A stretch of DNA of 64,000 bases from an uncultured Pseudovibrio sp. (GCA_947496145.1 CANMBS010000002.1:211542-275541), one strand, 5' to 3'; counted from the stretch's first letter, positions 19,003-29,560 are shown. Program-made: numbers and translations. The notes: generated by a model from the sequence alone, not told the origin.

Positions 19003-19683
19003 ATGAGAATCTTGGTTATTGAAGATGATCGGGAAGCAGCAGACTACCTGCTCAAAGCCTTAAAAGAAGCTGGGCACTCACCTGATCATGCAGACAATGG
19101 CGAAGATGGCCTTGAACTGGCTATTTCAAACAATTGGGATGTGCTGGTGGTGGACCGGATGCTGCCAAAGCGCGATGGTCTGTCTGTCATCGAAACTCTG
19201 CGTGCTTCCGGTGATGAAACGCCAGTGCTGATCCTTTCTGCACTGTCACAGGTAGATGACCGCGTCACTGGCCTGCGCGCTGGTGGCGATGACTATCTCT
19301 CCAAACCCTACGCCTTTTCAGAGCTTCTGGCTCGTGTGGAAGTGCTCAGCCGCCGCAAAGCTGGCCCACAGGTGGAAACCAAACTTCAAGTCGCTGATCT
19401 TGTACTCGATCGCCTTGCCCATTCTGTGACCCGAGCTGGTCACGAAATCGTGCTCCAGCCCCGTGAGTTCCGATTGCTGGAATACCTCTTAAAACATGCC
19501 GGTCAGGTGGTCACCCGCACCATGCTTTTGGAAAACGTCTGGGACTATCATTTCGATCCGCAGACCAACGTGATCGACGTGCATATCTCAAGGCTGCGGT
19601 CCAAGATTGATAAAGGTTTCGATTACCCGCTGCTTCATACGGTTCGTGGTGCAGGATATTCCATCCGTGACAGCTCTAACTAG
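19003..19683 (+). CDS. OmpR-family response regulator
   Basis: A 226-residue regulator: receiver domain with EDD at 7-9, phospho-acceptor D51 (VVDRMLPKRDG), S79 and K101 (LSKPY), then a winged-helix DNA-binding domain (LQPREFRLLEYLLKH; TNVIDVHISRLRSKID). The longer frame from 18778 runs through the terminator hairpin and is rejected; ATG 18973 is a possible alternative that would add ten residues. The kinase gene starts inside its 3' end. In rhizobia a regulator-kinase pair occupies this same spot between degP and glnE. Targets are unknown. Confidence 0.9.
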   Translation: MRILVIEDDREAADYLLKALKEAGHSPDHADNGEDGLELAISNNWDVLVVDRMLPKRDGLSVIETLRASGDETPVLILSALSQVDDRVTGLRAGGDDYLSKPYAFSELLARVEVLSRRKAGPQVETKLQVADLVLDRLAHSVTRAGHEIVLQPREFRLLEYLLKHAGQVVTRTMLLENVWDYHFDPQTNVIDVHISRLRSKIDKGFDYPLLHTVRGAGYSIRDSSN

Positions 19684-21163
19684 GATACTCTCCACCACAG
19701 CTTTCAAGCTGGCTGCAATCTACCTTACGTCATTTTCGGCGCTTTCTGTATTTCTGTTTGTCTTCATCTCGCAAAATACAGATGACCTGATGAACAAACA
19801 GGTGGTGCAGACCGTAGATGCCGAAATACAAGGCCTTGCTGAGCAATACGCCCAAAACGGCATCAACGGTCTCGTGGTGGGAGTAGAACGCCGCGTCAGA
19901 AGCCCCAACTCGAACCTCTACCTCATTCTGGATTTCGCCGGAAACGTCATTACCGGCAATATCGCTTACCTGCCGGAAAAAGTGCTGTCTGAGACTGATG
20001 GCAGAATTCAGTTCGTCTCCTACACCCCTCTTGGACTGCCTGAAACAGACGACAACAAGGCAAAAGCCATCGTTCGTATCTTTGAATTGCCGGGAAACTT
20101 CAAGCTTTTAGTCGGACGTGATTTAGGCGATCAGGTGCATTTAAAAAGCCTGCTGGGAGACGCCTTGACGCTCTGGTTGGTAGGTATGGTCGTACTTGCC
20201 GGAATCACATGGTTCTTCCTCAATCGCCGCATCTTGAAACGCATCGATAACCTGTCCATGAGCTCACGCCAGATTATGGAGGGAGATCTGGCAGGACGCC
20301 TTGATGTCACTGGCAACAACGATGAGTTCGACCGGCTGGCGAGCAATCTTAATGTGATGCTGGACCGTATCGAACACCTGATGAAGGGCTTGAAAGAAGT
20401 TTCAGATAACATTGCCCATGATTTAAAAACTCCGCTCACACGCATGCGTGGTCGCGTTGAAGCTGCCTTGCGACGGGAACTCACAGCAAAGGAAGGGCAG
20501 GAATGTCTGGAAGAAACGCTGGTTGAGACGGATGAGCTGATCAACACCTTCAATGCTCTCCTGCGTATTGCACGGGTCGAAGCTGGCTCCACTGGTGCGC
20601 AACTTATCCCGCTTAATCTTTCTGACATTGTGAGCGATGTCTGTGAACTCTATGAGCCTGTTGCGGAAGACGAGGGTATTGCATTCACGTTCGAAGCAGA
20701 CTGCAGCGCGATTATTGATGGTGACCGTGAACTGCTTGCCCAGGCCACCGTCAATCTGATTGAAAATGCCCTCAAATATGGTCGCCCGGAGAGTGAGGCG
20801 ACACAACCCACAATTAAAGTCGCACTTACCACTAAAGATGAGCACGCTATACTCAGCGTAGAGGACAACGGTGCAGGCATTGCAAAAGCGGACCGTGAAC
20901 GGGTGTGCAACCGGTTCGTAAGGCTCGACAGCTCCCGTCACGCACCCGGTTCCGGGCTTGGATTGTCCCTGATCAAGGCGGTGGTAACTCTTCATCATGG
21001 ACAATTGCAGTTAACATCAGCTGGTAAAGCAGATGATTCTGAAAGTGACGAGCATTCCGGCCTGTGTGCCCGAATTGTTCTGCCCCTCAAACAGGGGCAT
21101 CAAGGTGAGGAAGAGGGCAGCAACGCATGGGACAAGGCTCAGAAGAAGAACGCCACCAGTTAA
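19667..21163 (+). CDS. Sensor histidine kinase, HAMP type
   Basis: A 498-residue membrane kinase, numbered from GTG 19667, which has AGGA 10 bases upstream and overlaps the regulator by 17 bases. Membrane segments lie at about 13-33 and 168-186, enclosing a periplasmic domain of about 130 residues; then HAMP, H-box NIAHDLKTPLTRMRGRVE (H251), N-box TVNLIENALKYG, and G-boxes VEDNGAGI and GSGLGLSL. It is the partner of the preceding regulator. Its end overlaps the start of glnE by 37 bases. ORF extension to 19607 is possible but would add a non-conserved N-terminus. Confidence 0.88.
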   Translation: MTALTRILSTTAFKLAAIYLTSFSALSVFLFVFISQNTDDLMNKQVVQTVDAEIQGLAEQYAQNGINGLVVGVERRVRSPNSNLYLILDFAGNVITGNIAYLPEKVLSETDGRIQFVSYTPLGLPETDDNKAKAIVRIFELPGNFKLLVGRDLGDQVHLKSLLGDALTLWLVGMVVLAGITWFFLNRRILKRIDNLSMSSRQIMEGDLAGRLDVTGNNDEFDRLASNLNVMLDRIEHLMKGLKEVSDNIAHDLKTPLTRMRGRVEAALRRELTAKEGQECLEETLVETDELINTFNALLRIARVEAGSTGAQLIPLNLSDIVSDVCELYEPVAEDEGIAFTFEADCSAIIDGDRELLAQATVNLIENALKYGRPESEATQPTIKVALTTKDEHAILSVEDNGAGIAKADRERVCNRFVRLDSSRHAPGSGLGLSLIKAVVTLHHGQLQLTSAGKADDSESDEHSGLCARIVLPLKQGHQGEEEGSNAWDKAQKKNATS

Positions 21164-24156
21164 AAACCAGCATCTTAAAGCATGAGCACAGAAAAGGTGC
21201 GCCAGCCCCCTTGTTTGAGCGCCTCAACCGCGAACCTGTCTGTGCGGATGATGACTTAGGCAACGCGCACCTGAAGGATCTGGTTGAAAAGCTGGAACGC
21301 AAAGAGCTCATTTCTGAGTTTGAACAGCTTTGCCAGAGCACACCGCATTTGCGTAGTTTCATTAAGGGCTTCATGGTCAACGCCCCGTTTCTGCGCGAAA
21401 CAATGCTCCGCGATGTGCAACGCTTTCTGCGTATTCTCAACACACCACCCGAAGAGACTGTGGCAATCCTTTTACAAGATTGCCTCAACGCAAGGCCCGA
21501 GAGCGAAGCTGCTCTCATGCAGACATTACGACTGGCAAAGCAAGAACTGGCACTAACTGTCGCGCTCACCGACATAGCTGGAGCATGGCCTCTGGAAAGC
21601 GTGACAGGAGCACTCACCAAGTTCGCTGACGCTTCTTTAACTGCATGCCTTCGCTTCTGTTTGCGTGAGCTGGAAACGCGAGGCAAGTTTATCCCGATAG
21701 ACCATGAGGCTCCTGAGGCGGATGCAGGTCTCTTCATCCTCGCTATGGGCAAGCATGGGGCAGGGGAACTTAATTATTCCTCAGATATTGATCTGATCGT
21801 ACTTTACGACCCGGATCGCAGTCGACTGATTGGCGGTGCAGAAGCGCCCGTTGAATTTGTTCGGATGACACGGCGTCTGGTAAAACTCATGAACGAGCGC
21901 ACGGGTGATGGCTACGTTTTCAGAACAGACCTGCGCTTGCGCCCTGATCCCGGGGCAACTCCACTTGCAATCTCAGTTCCCGCAGCTCTGGTCTATTACG
22001 AAAGTCTGGGACAAAATTGGGAACGTGCAGCGCTCATTAAGGCCCGGCCATGTGCTGGAGACATCGAAGCTGGTGAACTGTTTCTTGAAGAAATTCGCCC
22101 GTTCATCTGGCGTAAATATCTCGATTACGCAGCTATTTCAGATGTGCATTCCATCAAACGCCAGATCCACGCTCACAAAGGCTTCGGGAAAATTACAGTT
22201 GCCGGGCACAACGTAAAGCTTGGGCGTGGTGGTATTCGCGAAGTCGAGTTCTTTGCTCAAACCCAGCAGCTCATCGCTGGTGGACGCAATCCGCAACTTC
22301 GGGACAGGCGCACACTTGTCACACTGGAACGACTTGCAGATTGCGGCTGGATTGATCAGTCCACAGCAACTGAAATGGAAGAGGCTTATCGCTATCTGCG
22401 TGAAGTTGAACACCGTATTCAGATGATCAACGATGAGCAGACACACATTTTGCCCAAGGATGATGAGGCACTTGCGCGTGTCTATCACCTGATGGGTGTT
22501 CGCGGTCGATCAGAGTTTGCAGATCAAATCCGCAGCAGGTTCGAGCTGGTGCAAAAACACTATTCTGGCCTGTTCGAGCATGAACCGGACTTGGCAATTA
22601 ATCTGGGTAATCTTGTCTTCACAGGGGATGATGAAGACCCCAGCACTCTCGAAACTCTCATGCAGCTGGGCTTCCAGCGCCCAGTTGATGCGATAAGAAC
22701 GATCCGTCAATGGCACTATGGCAGATATCCAGCTGTTCGCGCTCCCAAAGCGAGAGAGCGCCTGACAGAATTTACGCCAATCCTTTTAGACGCATTGGCC
22801 CGGACAGAAAATGCAGATGCAGCCCTGCTTACATTTGACACCTTCCTGTCCAAGCTGCCCATGGGGGTTCAGCTGTTCGGGCTGCTGAAATCCAATCCGC
22901 ACCTGTTCAACCTGCTCATTATGGTCATGGGCAATGCCCCGCGCATGGCAGAGATCGTCTCTAAGCGGGTGCATGTCCTTGATGCATTGCTGGACCCGGC
23001 GTTTTACGGTGGTGCCCCCACAGCTGATCAAATCAGGACTGCTCTGGCGACCACGCTTGATCAGGCGGGATACTACGAAGAAGCTTTGGACCGGGCGCGT
23101 ATTTTTGTGCAGGAGCAACAGTTCCTCCTTGGTCTGCGCCTGATCACAGATACAATCACTGCGTCTGAACTGGGGCAGGGTCTGTCAACGCTCGCGGACG
23201 CTGTGTTATGCGAACTTCTTCCGCGCGTGCAAAAAGAACTGGAAGAGACCCACGGCAAAATTCAGGGTGCTGAGCTGGCACTCGTTGCTATGGGCAAGCT
23301 GGGCGGGCAGGAGATTACCTGCGCCTCTGACCTTGATCTGATCCTGCTCTATGACTTCCCTGAGGATGTTGTACAAAGCGATGGCAAGCGCCCGCTGGCC
23401 CCAAGTCAGTATTACAGTCGCCTCACACAACGGCTTGTATCAGCACTCACAGCTCCCACAGCAGAAGGTGTGTTATACGAGGTAGATTTCCGGTTACGCC
23501 CTTCAGGCAACTCCGGACCGCTTGCAACACGCTTTACAGCCTTTAAGGACTACCAGTCCAAGGATGCATGGACGTGGGAGCACATGGCCTTGACACGCGC
23601 TCGTGTTATCACCAGCTCCAGCCCGGAATTTACCCAGCAGATTGACTGCGCAGTTCTGGAGCTTCTGCAAGATGAGCGTGAGCCTGAAAAACTGAACAGC
23701 GATGTTTGTGACATGCGCGCGCGCATCCAGAAGGAAAAGCCAGCGAAAAGCCCATGGCAGATCAAAGGTATCCCGGGTGGGCTTATCGACATTGAGTTCA
23801 TCGCTCAATTCTTGCAGCTTGCCCACGGGAAACAGCATCCTGAAATTTTGCAAACCCGCACTGAAGATACTCTTACGAAAGCAAGAGATTGCGGTGTTCT
23901 CAGCGAGGAAGATGCAGATACCCTGATCCCGACCCTCCGCCACTACGAAGACCTGACACAAATCCTGAAGCTTGCACAAACAGGGCATTTTGACCCCAAA
24001 ACCGCGCCCGGCGGACTGCTTGATCTATTGGTAAATGCTGGCGGCGAACCCGACTTTGAACGCCTGACAATCTACATGCAGGAACATCAGGCAAGAGTAC
24101 GCGAAACCTTTGAACGTTTGATTGGCAAGGTTGAGCAATCTGAAAAGACGGGTTGA
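21127..24156 (+). CDS. glnE: Bifunctional glutamine synthetase adenylyltransferase/deadenylase GlnE
   Basis: A 1009-residue nitrogen-control enzyme that adenylylates and de-adenylylates glutamine synthetase in response to PII. Two nucleotidyltransferase domains are visible: the N-terminal adenylyl-removing domain with YSSDIDLIVLYD (D220, D222) and the C-terminal adenylyltransferase domain with CASDLDLILLYD (D735, D737). Length is normal (about 950-1000). The start ATG lies inside the preceding kinase gene behind GAGGAAGAGGG, so translation is probably coupled. A bidirectional terminator follows. Confidence 0.95.
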   Translation: MGQGSEEERHQLKTSILKHEHRKGAPAPLFERLNREPVCADDDLGNAHLKDLVEKLERKELISEFEQLCQSTPHLRSFIKGFMVNAPFLRETMLRDVQRFLRILNTPPEETVAILLQDCLNARPESEAALMQTLRLAKQELALTVALTDIAGAWPLESVTGALTKFADASLTACLRFCLRELETRGKFIPIDHEAPEADAGLFILAMGKHGAGELNYSSDIDLIVLYDPDRSRLIGGAEAPVEFVRMTRRLVKLMNERTGDGYVFRTDLRLRPDPGATPLAISVPAALVYYESLGQNWERAALIKARPCAGDIEAGELFLEEIRPFIWRKYLDYAAISDVHSIKRQIHAHKGFGKITVAGHNVKLGRGGIREVEFFAQTQQLIAGGRNPQLRDRRTLVTLERLADCGWIDQSTATEMEEAYRYLREVEHRIQMINDEQTHILPKDDEALARVYHLMGVRGRSEFADQIRSRFELVQKHYSGLFEHEPDLAINLGNLVFTGDDEDPSTLETLMQLGFQRPVDAIRTIRQWHYGRYPAVRAPKARERLTEFTPILLDALARTENADAALLTFDTFLSKLPMGVQLFGLLKSNPHLFNLLIMVMGNAPRMAEIVSKRVHVLDALLDPAFYGGAPTADQIRTALATTLDQAGYYEEALDRARIFVQEQQFLLGLRLITDTITASELGQGLSTLADAVLCELLPRVQKELEETHGKIQGAELALVAMGKLGGQEITCASDLDLILLYDFPEDVVQSDGKRPLAPSQYYSRLTQRLVSALTAPTAEGVLYEVDFRLRPSGNSGPLATRFTAFKDYQSKDAWTWEHMALTRARVITSSSPEFTQQIDCAVLELLQDEREPEKLNSDVCDMRARIQKEKPAKSPWQIKGIPGGLIDIEFIAQFLQLAHGKQHPEILQTRTEDTLTKARDCGVLSEEDADTLIPTLRHYEDLTQILKLAQTGHFDPKTAPGGLLDLLVNAGGEPDFERLTIYMQEHQARVRETFERLIGKVEQSEKTG

Positions 24157-24172
24157 TCTGAATTGCGAATAC

Positions 24173-24203
24173 AAAAAAGGCCGCAGTTAAAGCGGCCTTT
24201 TTT
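24173..24203. terminator. Bidirectional terminator between glnE and pleC
   Basis: AAAAAAGGCCGC (24173-24184) pairs perfectly with GCGGCCTTTTTT (24192-24203) around a 7-base loop. The A-run and T-run make it work in both directions between two convergent genes. Confidence 0.92.
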
Positions 24204-24220
24204 CGATCTCTATGTGTGCC

Positions 24221-26608
24221 CTAAGCAGCATTCAGTTTGGATACGCTGGAAAGACGTCCCTTATCGCGCGCCTTTGCTTTCAAAGGTAGTTTAATTGTCA
24301 CTTCTGTGCCTTTACCCACCTCAGAGTCGATTTCCATATAACCGCCATGCAACTCGCTCAGGGAGCGTGCAATAGCAAGGCCGAGGCCGGACCCTTTGTG
24401 CGTCTTGGTAAACTGGTTCTCAACCTGCACAAACGGCTTGGCAAGACGGTCAATGTCTTTCTTGGCAATGCCGATGCCATTATCTGAAATCTTAAGCTCA
24501 GCAAAAGCGCCCACTTTGCGGGCAGAGACACGAACTTCACCATCATCAGGAGTGAACTTGATAGAGTTGGCAAGCAGGTTGAGAAGAATCTGTTTAACTG
24601 CACGCCGGTCAGCATGCAGATGCATATGCGGCAGGTTCTCGCTCACAACCTTGATATTTTTCTCAGCAGCAGTTGCAGAGATAATTCGCGTTGCATCCTG
24701 AACAATCTGCTGAATCTGCACATCCTCAACGGACAGTTCAATCCGGCCCGCTTCGATCTTGGACATATCCAGAATGTCATTGATCACGTTCAGAAGGTAG
24801 TTGCCTGAAGAATGGATATCCTTGCAGTATTCTTTGTACTTGTCGGAGCCAAGATCGCCAAACATGCCCTGATCCATGATCTCAGAAAAGCCGATGATCG
24901 CGTTCAGCGGTGTGCGCAGCTCATGGGAAATATTGGCAAGGAATTCAGATTTTGCCTGGTTGGCATCTTCCGCACGGGTTTTCTCATCCGCATACTTCTC
25001 AGTCAGCTCCACAAGCTGCTGAGCCTGAAGCTCAAGTTTCTGGCGGGACTGACGCAGATCAGCAATAGTGGCCATATGGCCGCGTTCAGATTCAAGCAGC
25101 TTTTCTTCCTTGCGCTTCAGTTCTGTAATGTCTGTGCCAACAGATACAAAGCCGCCATCTTTGGTCCGGCGCTCAGAAACCTGCAACCAGCGTCCGCCTT
25201 CCATCTCAACCTTGTAAGCGCTCTCCATATCACTGTCGATATGATCGCCTTCTTCCGGTTCAGAAATAATAGGCTGGCTCGCAGAGGACATCACAGTCGC
25301 ATAAGGCGTACCTGCCTGAACAACATGATCAGGCAACTGGTGCAGCCTGCGGTAATTGGAGTTGCACATCACCAGATGATTGTCAGCGTCCCAGAGCACG
25401 AACGCCTCAGAGATATTCTCAATCGCATCACGTAGGCGCAGGTCAGCCGTGCGGCTTTGCTCTGCCATGCGTTTTTGCTCGGTCACATCCATGCAGATGC
25501 CGATCAGGTGCGGTTCCTGCGTACCTGCATCGCGCTGCACCTCAGCACGCACGCGCAGCCAGACCCAGGAGCCATCAATGTGACGCATACGCCATTGACG
25601 GTCCACATTACTCTTGCCAGTGTCCAGCAAGCTCTTGGCAAGATCATAAAGATCAACATCGTCAGGGTGGGTGAGTGACTGTATCTCTGCAAAGCCCATA
25701 ATGTCATTACGCGGGTCCATGCCTAGCATCTCATAGAGAGACGCAGACCAGAACACACGACCGCGAGATAAATCCCAGTCAAACAAACCACAGCGGCCAC
25801 GGTTCAGCGCAGCGTCGATACGTGAGCGGGTTGCCGCATAAATGCCATCTGCTTGCTGCGCACGGGTTGCCTGCGCAAAGTAGGCATAAATGATCACCAG
25901 TAAGACCATAGAGGTGGCGACAAAAATCGTGACGTTCACAGACAGCTCTGCACGCCATGAGGCGAAAATTGCCTCCTCTGGCTGCATGATTGCAACCATG
26001 CCAAGCTTGCCGGGAAGATGATGCACGGTAGCGCGGGTCGCATCCTTGGTGCCTTCATGAAGCGTCAAAACGCCAGCACGCTTGCCAAAAAAGGTCATTG
26101 GTTGGGTATCACCGAGGAAACTGTTGATCTTCAACCCTTCCATATCAGGGCGGGTCGGTGCGCTGGCAACAATGGTACCGTTCGGATCAGATAAAAGAAT
26201 TTGACGGCTTTGGCTGGTGGCCCGTGGGGGCAGGGCCTCAGAAAGCGCAGTTTGCAGGGCAGCTGTCAGACCAACGCTGCCTTTCTCCTGTTCAGAAATA
26301 TCGATGCTGGCGGTCAGTGCTGTGGCAATGAGTGTAAGATCGTCCTGAGCCTTCTGGCTGACACTCTCATAATTATATGCAATCTCAAGCCCACGAAAAA
26401 TGGCAGTGCAGGCAATGAAGATGATACACAGAGCCGGGATAATCCGGCGCATCATCGGCTCAGTCGTCAAAAGACGCTGATAAGCTGGTTGAGCAAGCAG
26501 TTTGATATGCCCGGTCAACGCATCTTTCTTGCCGTTTCGTTTGGTCGAATTCAAGAGTCGTCGAGCTGTCGCGCCCCCCGCAAAGGCTCGTGCCATGAAT
26601 GCCCCCAT
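24221..26608 (-). CDS. pleC: PAS-domain sensor histidine kinase, PleC/PdhS family
   Basis: A 795-residue kinase. Two membrane segments (about 56-75 and 224-245) bracket a periplasmic domain; two PAS domains follow (about 268-380, with the PAC end ICMDVTEQKR, and 393-500), then a coiled coil, H-box NISHELRTPLNAIIGFSE (H562) and an ATPase domain (N-box LNLLANSIKFT; GSGLGLAIA). The stretch FLANISHELRTPLNA followed by FGDLGSDKYKEYCKDI is characteristic of PleC/DivJ/PdhS kinases that act on DivK in cell-cycle polarity. Position next to glnE and pepN agrees with rhizobial pleC. The exact paralog is inferred. ATG 26608 is used; ATG 26596 is possible. Confidence 0.82.
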   Translation of the reverse strand: MGAFMARAFAGGATARRLLNSTKRNGKKDALTGHIKLLAQPAYQRLLTTEPMMRRIIPALCIIFIACTAIFRGLEIAYNYESVSQKAQDDLTLIATALTASIDISEQEKGSVGLTAALQTALSEALPPRATSQSRQILLSDPNGTIVASAPTRPDMEGLKINSFLGDTQPMTFFGKRAGVLTLHEGTKDATRATVHHLPGKLGMVAIMQPEEAIFASWRAELSVNVTIFVATSMVLLVIIYAYFAQATRAQQADGIYAATRSRIDAALNRGRCGLFDWDLSRGRVFWSASLYEMLGMDPRNDIMGFAEIQSLTHPDDVDLYDLAKSLLDTGKSNVDRQWRMRHIDGSWVWLRVRAEVQRDAGTQEPHLIGICMDVTEQKRMAEQSRTADLRLRDAIENISEAFVLWDADNHLVMCNSNYRRLHQLPDHVVQAGTPYATVMSSASQPIISEPEEGDHIDSDMESAYKVEMEGGRWLQVSERRTKDGGFVSVGTDITELKRKEEKLLESERGHMATIADLRQSRQKLELQAQQLVELTEKYADEKTRAEDANQAKSEFLANISHELRTPLNAIIGFSEIMDQGMFGDLGSDKYKEYCKDIHSSGNYLLNVINDILDMSKIEAGRIELSVEDVQIQQIVQDATRIISATAAEKNIKVVSENLPHMHLHADRRAVKQILLNLLANSIKFTPDDGEVRVSARKVGAFAELKISDNGIGIAKKDIDRLAKPFVQVENQFTKTHKGSGLGLAIARSLSELHGGYMEIDSEVGKGTEVTIKLPLKAKARDKGRLSSVSKLNAA

Positions 26609-26716
26609 CAGTCAGATTCCGCCGCAAATAACTCAGGTTGCAATTCACCCGAATCACATTCATTTGAATCTATTCGAATCAAGATGTCCAGAGGCCGGAT
26701 ACAAAAAAATGGTTAA

Positions 26717-26737
26717 CGGCAGCGCTTTTTGCTGCCG
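26717..26737 (-). terminator. Probable terminator of pepN
   Basis: CGGCAGC/GCTGCCG with a 7-base loop; on the minus strand the stem is followed by TTAACCATTTTTTTG, about 50 bases after the pepN stop. The T-run is displaced by seven bases, so strength is uncertain. Confidence 0.55.
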
Positions 26738-26788
26738 TCGATTCTTTTAGGACTCTCAGAGACTTTACTGAATATCAAGTTGACTTGT

Positions 26789-29425
26789 TTAGTCTAAGCA
26801 GCGCTCAACTATTTCCTTGACATCTGTAGAGAGTTGTTGCTCGGCATTAAGGATTTTCTTGAGAGCGGCCTCTGCTTTTACTCTGCGTTCTGCATTCATA
26901 TTCTTCCAGGTGCCAAAGCTTTTCGCCATTCTGGATGCAACCTGTGGGTTAGTTTTGTCCAGTTGAAGCGTAATCTCTGCAATGTAGTCGTAACCTGACC
27001 CGTCAGCAGCATGAAAACCTCTGCTGTTACCACCAAGAAAGCCGCCAATGAGGGCATAGATGCGATTTGGAATATCCCAAGAAAATGCAGGGTGTTCTGT
27101 AAGTGTACGTATGGCTGCAATGGCATCTTCGCAAGGTGCACGAGCCGCAAGGCTAAGCCACTGGTCCATGGCAAGTGCCGTATCCTGATGACGTTTTTCA
27201 AAGGCCTTCAATGCGTCATGCGCTCCTGCAAGCTGCCAGATCACCAGCACGGTCAGTGCGCCGATACGGTCAGTCATGTTGTCTGCATTGTCAAAATGCG
27301 ACTTCGCCAGAGCAGCACTTTCTTCTGTCTGTGCCGCTCCCAGATAGGAAAGGCAACGTAGCTTTAAGGACCGCTTGCCAGCTGAAAGTGCATCCGGACT
27401 GAATGTAGCAGGCATTTCCATAGCGTCGTAGATGCGCTTGAACGTGCCATAAAGTGCCTGTCCGATTTCTTTTGAGAATGCATCTCTCGCATGGCCAATG
27501 GCGTCTGTATCAACGTCCTTGCCGATTTCCAGCGCAATGTGCTGTTCACTTGGCAACATCAGCCCAAAACCACGGAATGCGTGATCAAGATTCTCATCCT
27601 CTGCCATATGTCCAAGCGCTTCAATAAACGCAGCCTTGCCTTCAGGCTCCGTGCCATTAGTCAGCTCAATCAGCAGCTCGGTCATAAGCGTCTGTGTAGC
27701 CTGCCAGCGATTGAATGGATCGGTGTCGTGACGCATCAGGAAAATCTGTTCCTCACGAGACATATTGGTTTCCAGACGCACAGGTGCAGAGAACTCGCGT
27801 AGTAGGGACGACACCGGCTTGCTGCCAATTCCATGGAAGACAACGCTCTGCTTCGCTTCACTCAGGAGCAGAAGGCCATTGTCAACCTGCGCCCCTTCCA
27901 CACTGGTAAAGGCAAGATCATCGCCATTAGGCCCAACCAGACCAAAACGAACCGGAATGAAGAATGGCTTTTTCTCATCTTGTCCTGGTGTCGGCGCTGT
28001 TTCCTGCTCCAGTTCAAGCGTGAACGTCTTTGCAGCTTCATCATAAACACCATTCGCCTTTAGGACCGGGGTGCCGGATTGATGATACCACAGGGAGAAA
28101 TGAGTAAGGTCGTGCCCCGTCACCTCTTCAAAACACTTGATAAAGTCTTCAATGGTTGAGGCATCCCCATCATGCCGCTCAAAGTAAAGGTCCATTCCCT
28201 TCCTGAAACCATCTGCTCCAAGAATAGTCTTGATCATACGAACCAGCTCAGCGCCCTTTTCATAAACAGTCGCTGTATAGAAGTTGTTGATCTCTTTGTA
28301 CTCTGTCGGCCGCACCGGGTGAGACAGTGGACCCTGATCCTCAGGGAACTGGCGGGATTTCAGACGAATGACGTCAGCAATGCGTTTAACAAGACGAGAG
28401 CGCTCATCCGATGAAAACTCCTGATCGCGGAAGACGGTCAGCCCTTCTTTCAGACAGAGCTGGAACCATTCACGGCAGGTGATGCGGTTGCCGGTCCAGT
28501 TGTGGAAGTATTCATGGGCAACAACCGTCTCAATGCCTTCATAATCCGTATCAGTCGCCGTGTCGCTATCTGCCAGAATGTACTTGTCATTGAAAATGTT
28601 AAGGCCCTTGTTCTCCATGGCACCCATATTAAAGGCAGACACAGCCACAATATTAAATACGTCCAGATCGTATTCACGGCCAAAGACTTTTTCATCCCAG
28701 CGCATAGACCGGATCAGACTGTCCATGGACCAGTCAGCGCGGTTTTCATTGCCTTTCTCAACAAAGATATTGAGGTCAACAGGGTTTCCGGAAGCTGTGG
28801 TGTACTTCTGTGAAATGCAGGAAAGATCACCCGCAACAAGTGCAAAAAGATAGGCAGGTTTTGGATGCGGATCATGCCAGACAGCAAAATGACGCTCTGT
28901 CCCTTCAATAGCGCCGGATTCCGTTGGATTGCCGTTGCCAAGAAGAATAGGGTAGGCGCTCTTGTCTGCTTCAATGCGTGTGGTAAATACAGAAAGCACG
29001 TCAGGGCGGTCATAATAATAGGTGATCCGTCGGAAACCTTCAGCCTCACACTGAGTGCAGAAAATGCCTTCAGACAGGTAAAGGCCCATAAGTTGGGTAT
29101 TGGCCTTTGGGTTGATCTTGGTAATCACCTGAAGTGAGAATGGCTCAGCAGGTGGATTGTGAATGATCAGTTTATCAGCAGTAGCTTCAAAAGACCCGGC
29201 AGAAAGCACAGTGCCGTCAATACTGGCAGAAACGAAAGACAGTTCATCCCCATCAAGTTCCAATGGAGTACCAGCTTCGGTGTCAGCGCCTCTGGAAAGC
29301 GACAATGTGGAGATGACCTCGGTGGCCTCAGGGTCCAGCTTTACCACAAGCGAAACAGCATCGATGGAATAAGATGTTGCCCTATAATCACTCAGTTTGA
29401 TCAACTGCCCTGCTTCAGGTTTCAT
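26789..29425 (-). CDS. pepN: Aminopeptidase N (M1 metallopeptidase)
   Basis: An 878-residue zinc aminopeptidase of the E. coli PepN type. The exopeptidase motif GAMEN is at 268-272 and the zinc site HEYFH...E at H304, E305, H308 and E327, all intact. C-terminal helical domains complete the normal length (about 870-885). ATG 29425 is chosen because GGAGAG lies 7 bases upstream; the frame can be extended to GTG 29443 but that would place the start before the ribosome binding site. Transcribed toward pleC. Role: general peptide turnover in the cytoplasm. Confidence 0.95.
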   Translation of the reverse strand: MKPEAGQLIKLSDYRATSYSIDAVSLVVKLDPEATEVISTLSLSRGADTEAGTPLELDGDELSFVSASIDGTVLSAGSFEATADKLIIHNPPAEPFSLQVITKINPKANTQLMGLYLSEGIFCTQCEAEGFRRITYYYDRPDVLSVFTTRIEADKSAYPILLGNGNPTESGAIEGTERHFAVWHDPHPKPAYLFALVAGDLSCISQKYTTASGNPVDLNIFVEKGNENRADWSMDSLIRSMRWDEKVFGREYDLDVFNIVAVSAFNMGAMENKGLNIFNDKYILADSDTATDTDYEGIETVVAHEYFHNWTGNRITCREWFQLCLKEGLTVFRDQEFSSDERSRLVKRIADVIRLKSRQFPEDQGPLSHPVRPTEYKEINNFYTATVYEKGAELVRMIKTILGADGFRKGMDLYFERHDGDASTIEDFIKCFEEVTGHDLTHFSLWYHQSGTPVLKANGVYDEAAKTFTLELEQETAPTPGQDEKKPFFIPVRFGLVGPNGDDLAFTSVEGAQVDNGLLLLSEAKQSVVFHGIGSKPVSSLLREFSAPVRLETNMSREEQIFLMRHDTDPFNRWQATQTLMTELLIELTNGTEPEGKAAFIEALGHMAEDENLDHAFRGFGLMLPSEQHIALEIGKDVDTDAIGHARDAFSKEIGQALYGTFKRIYDAMEMPATFSPDALSAGKRSLKLRCLSYLGAAQTEESAALAKSHFDNADNMTDRIGALTVLVIWQLAGAHDALKAFEKRHQDTALAMDQWLSLAARAPCEDAIAAIRTLTEHPAFSWDIPNRIYALIGGFLGGNSRGFHAADGSGYDYIAEITLQLDKTNPQVASRMAKSFGTWKNMNAERRVKAEAALKKILNAEQQLSTDVKEIVERCLD

Positions 29426-29540
29426 TGCTTTACTCTCCAGCACTGTTAAAGCAGCGCAATCACTTATTGGCGTTGCGCTTTAAAAATCCTATGTAGATCG
29501 GCGGTATCGCCCAAATTGGTTTTGGTCAAATGTAGGCTTT

Positions 29541-29560
29541 GCAAAACAATCTAGTTTTGC
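29541..29560. promoter_or_regulatory. Inverted repeat in the pepN / CoA-transferase divergent region
   Basis: GCAAAAC-AATCTA-GTTTTGC is a perfect 7-base inverted repeat with a 6-base spacer in the 278-base divergent region 29426-29703. Its form fits an operator for a dimeric regulator; no regulator is encoded next to it. The rest of the region shows no gene. Confidence 0.35.

Noticed and set aside
24812..25435. A 207-codon plus-strand frame inside pleC
   Set aside because: Antisense to conserved PAS and kinase coding sequence; no start signal or motif of its own.
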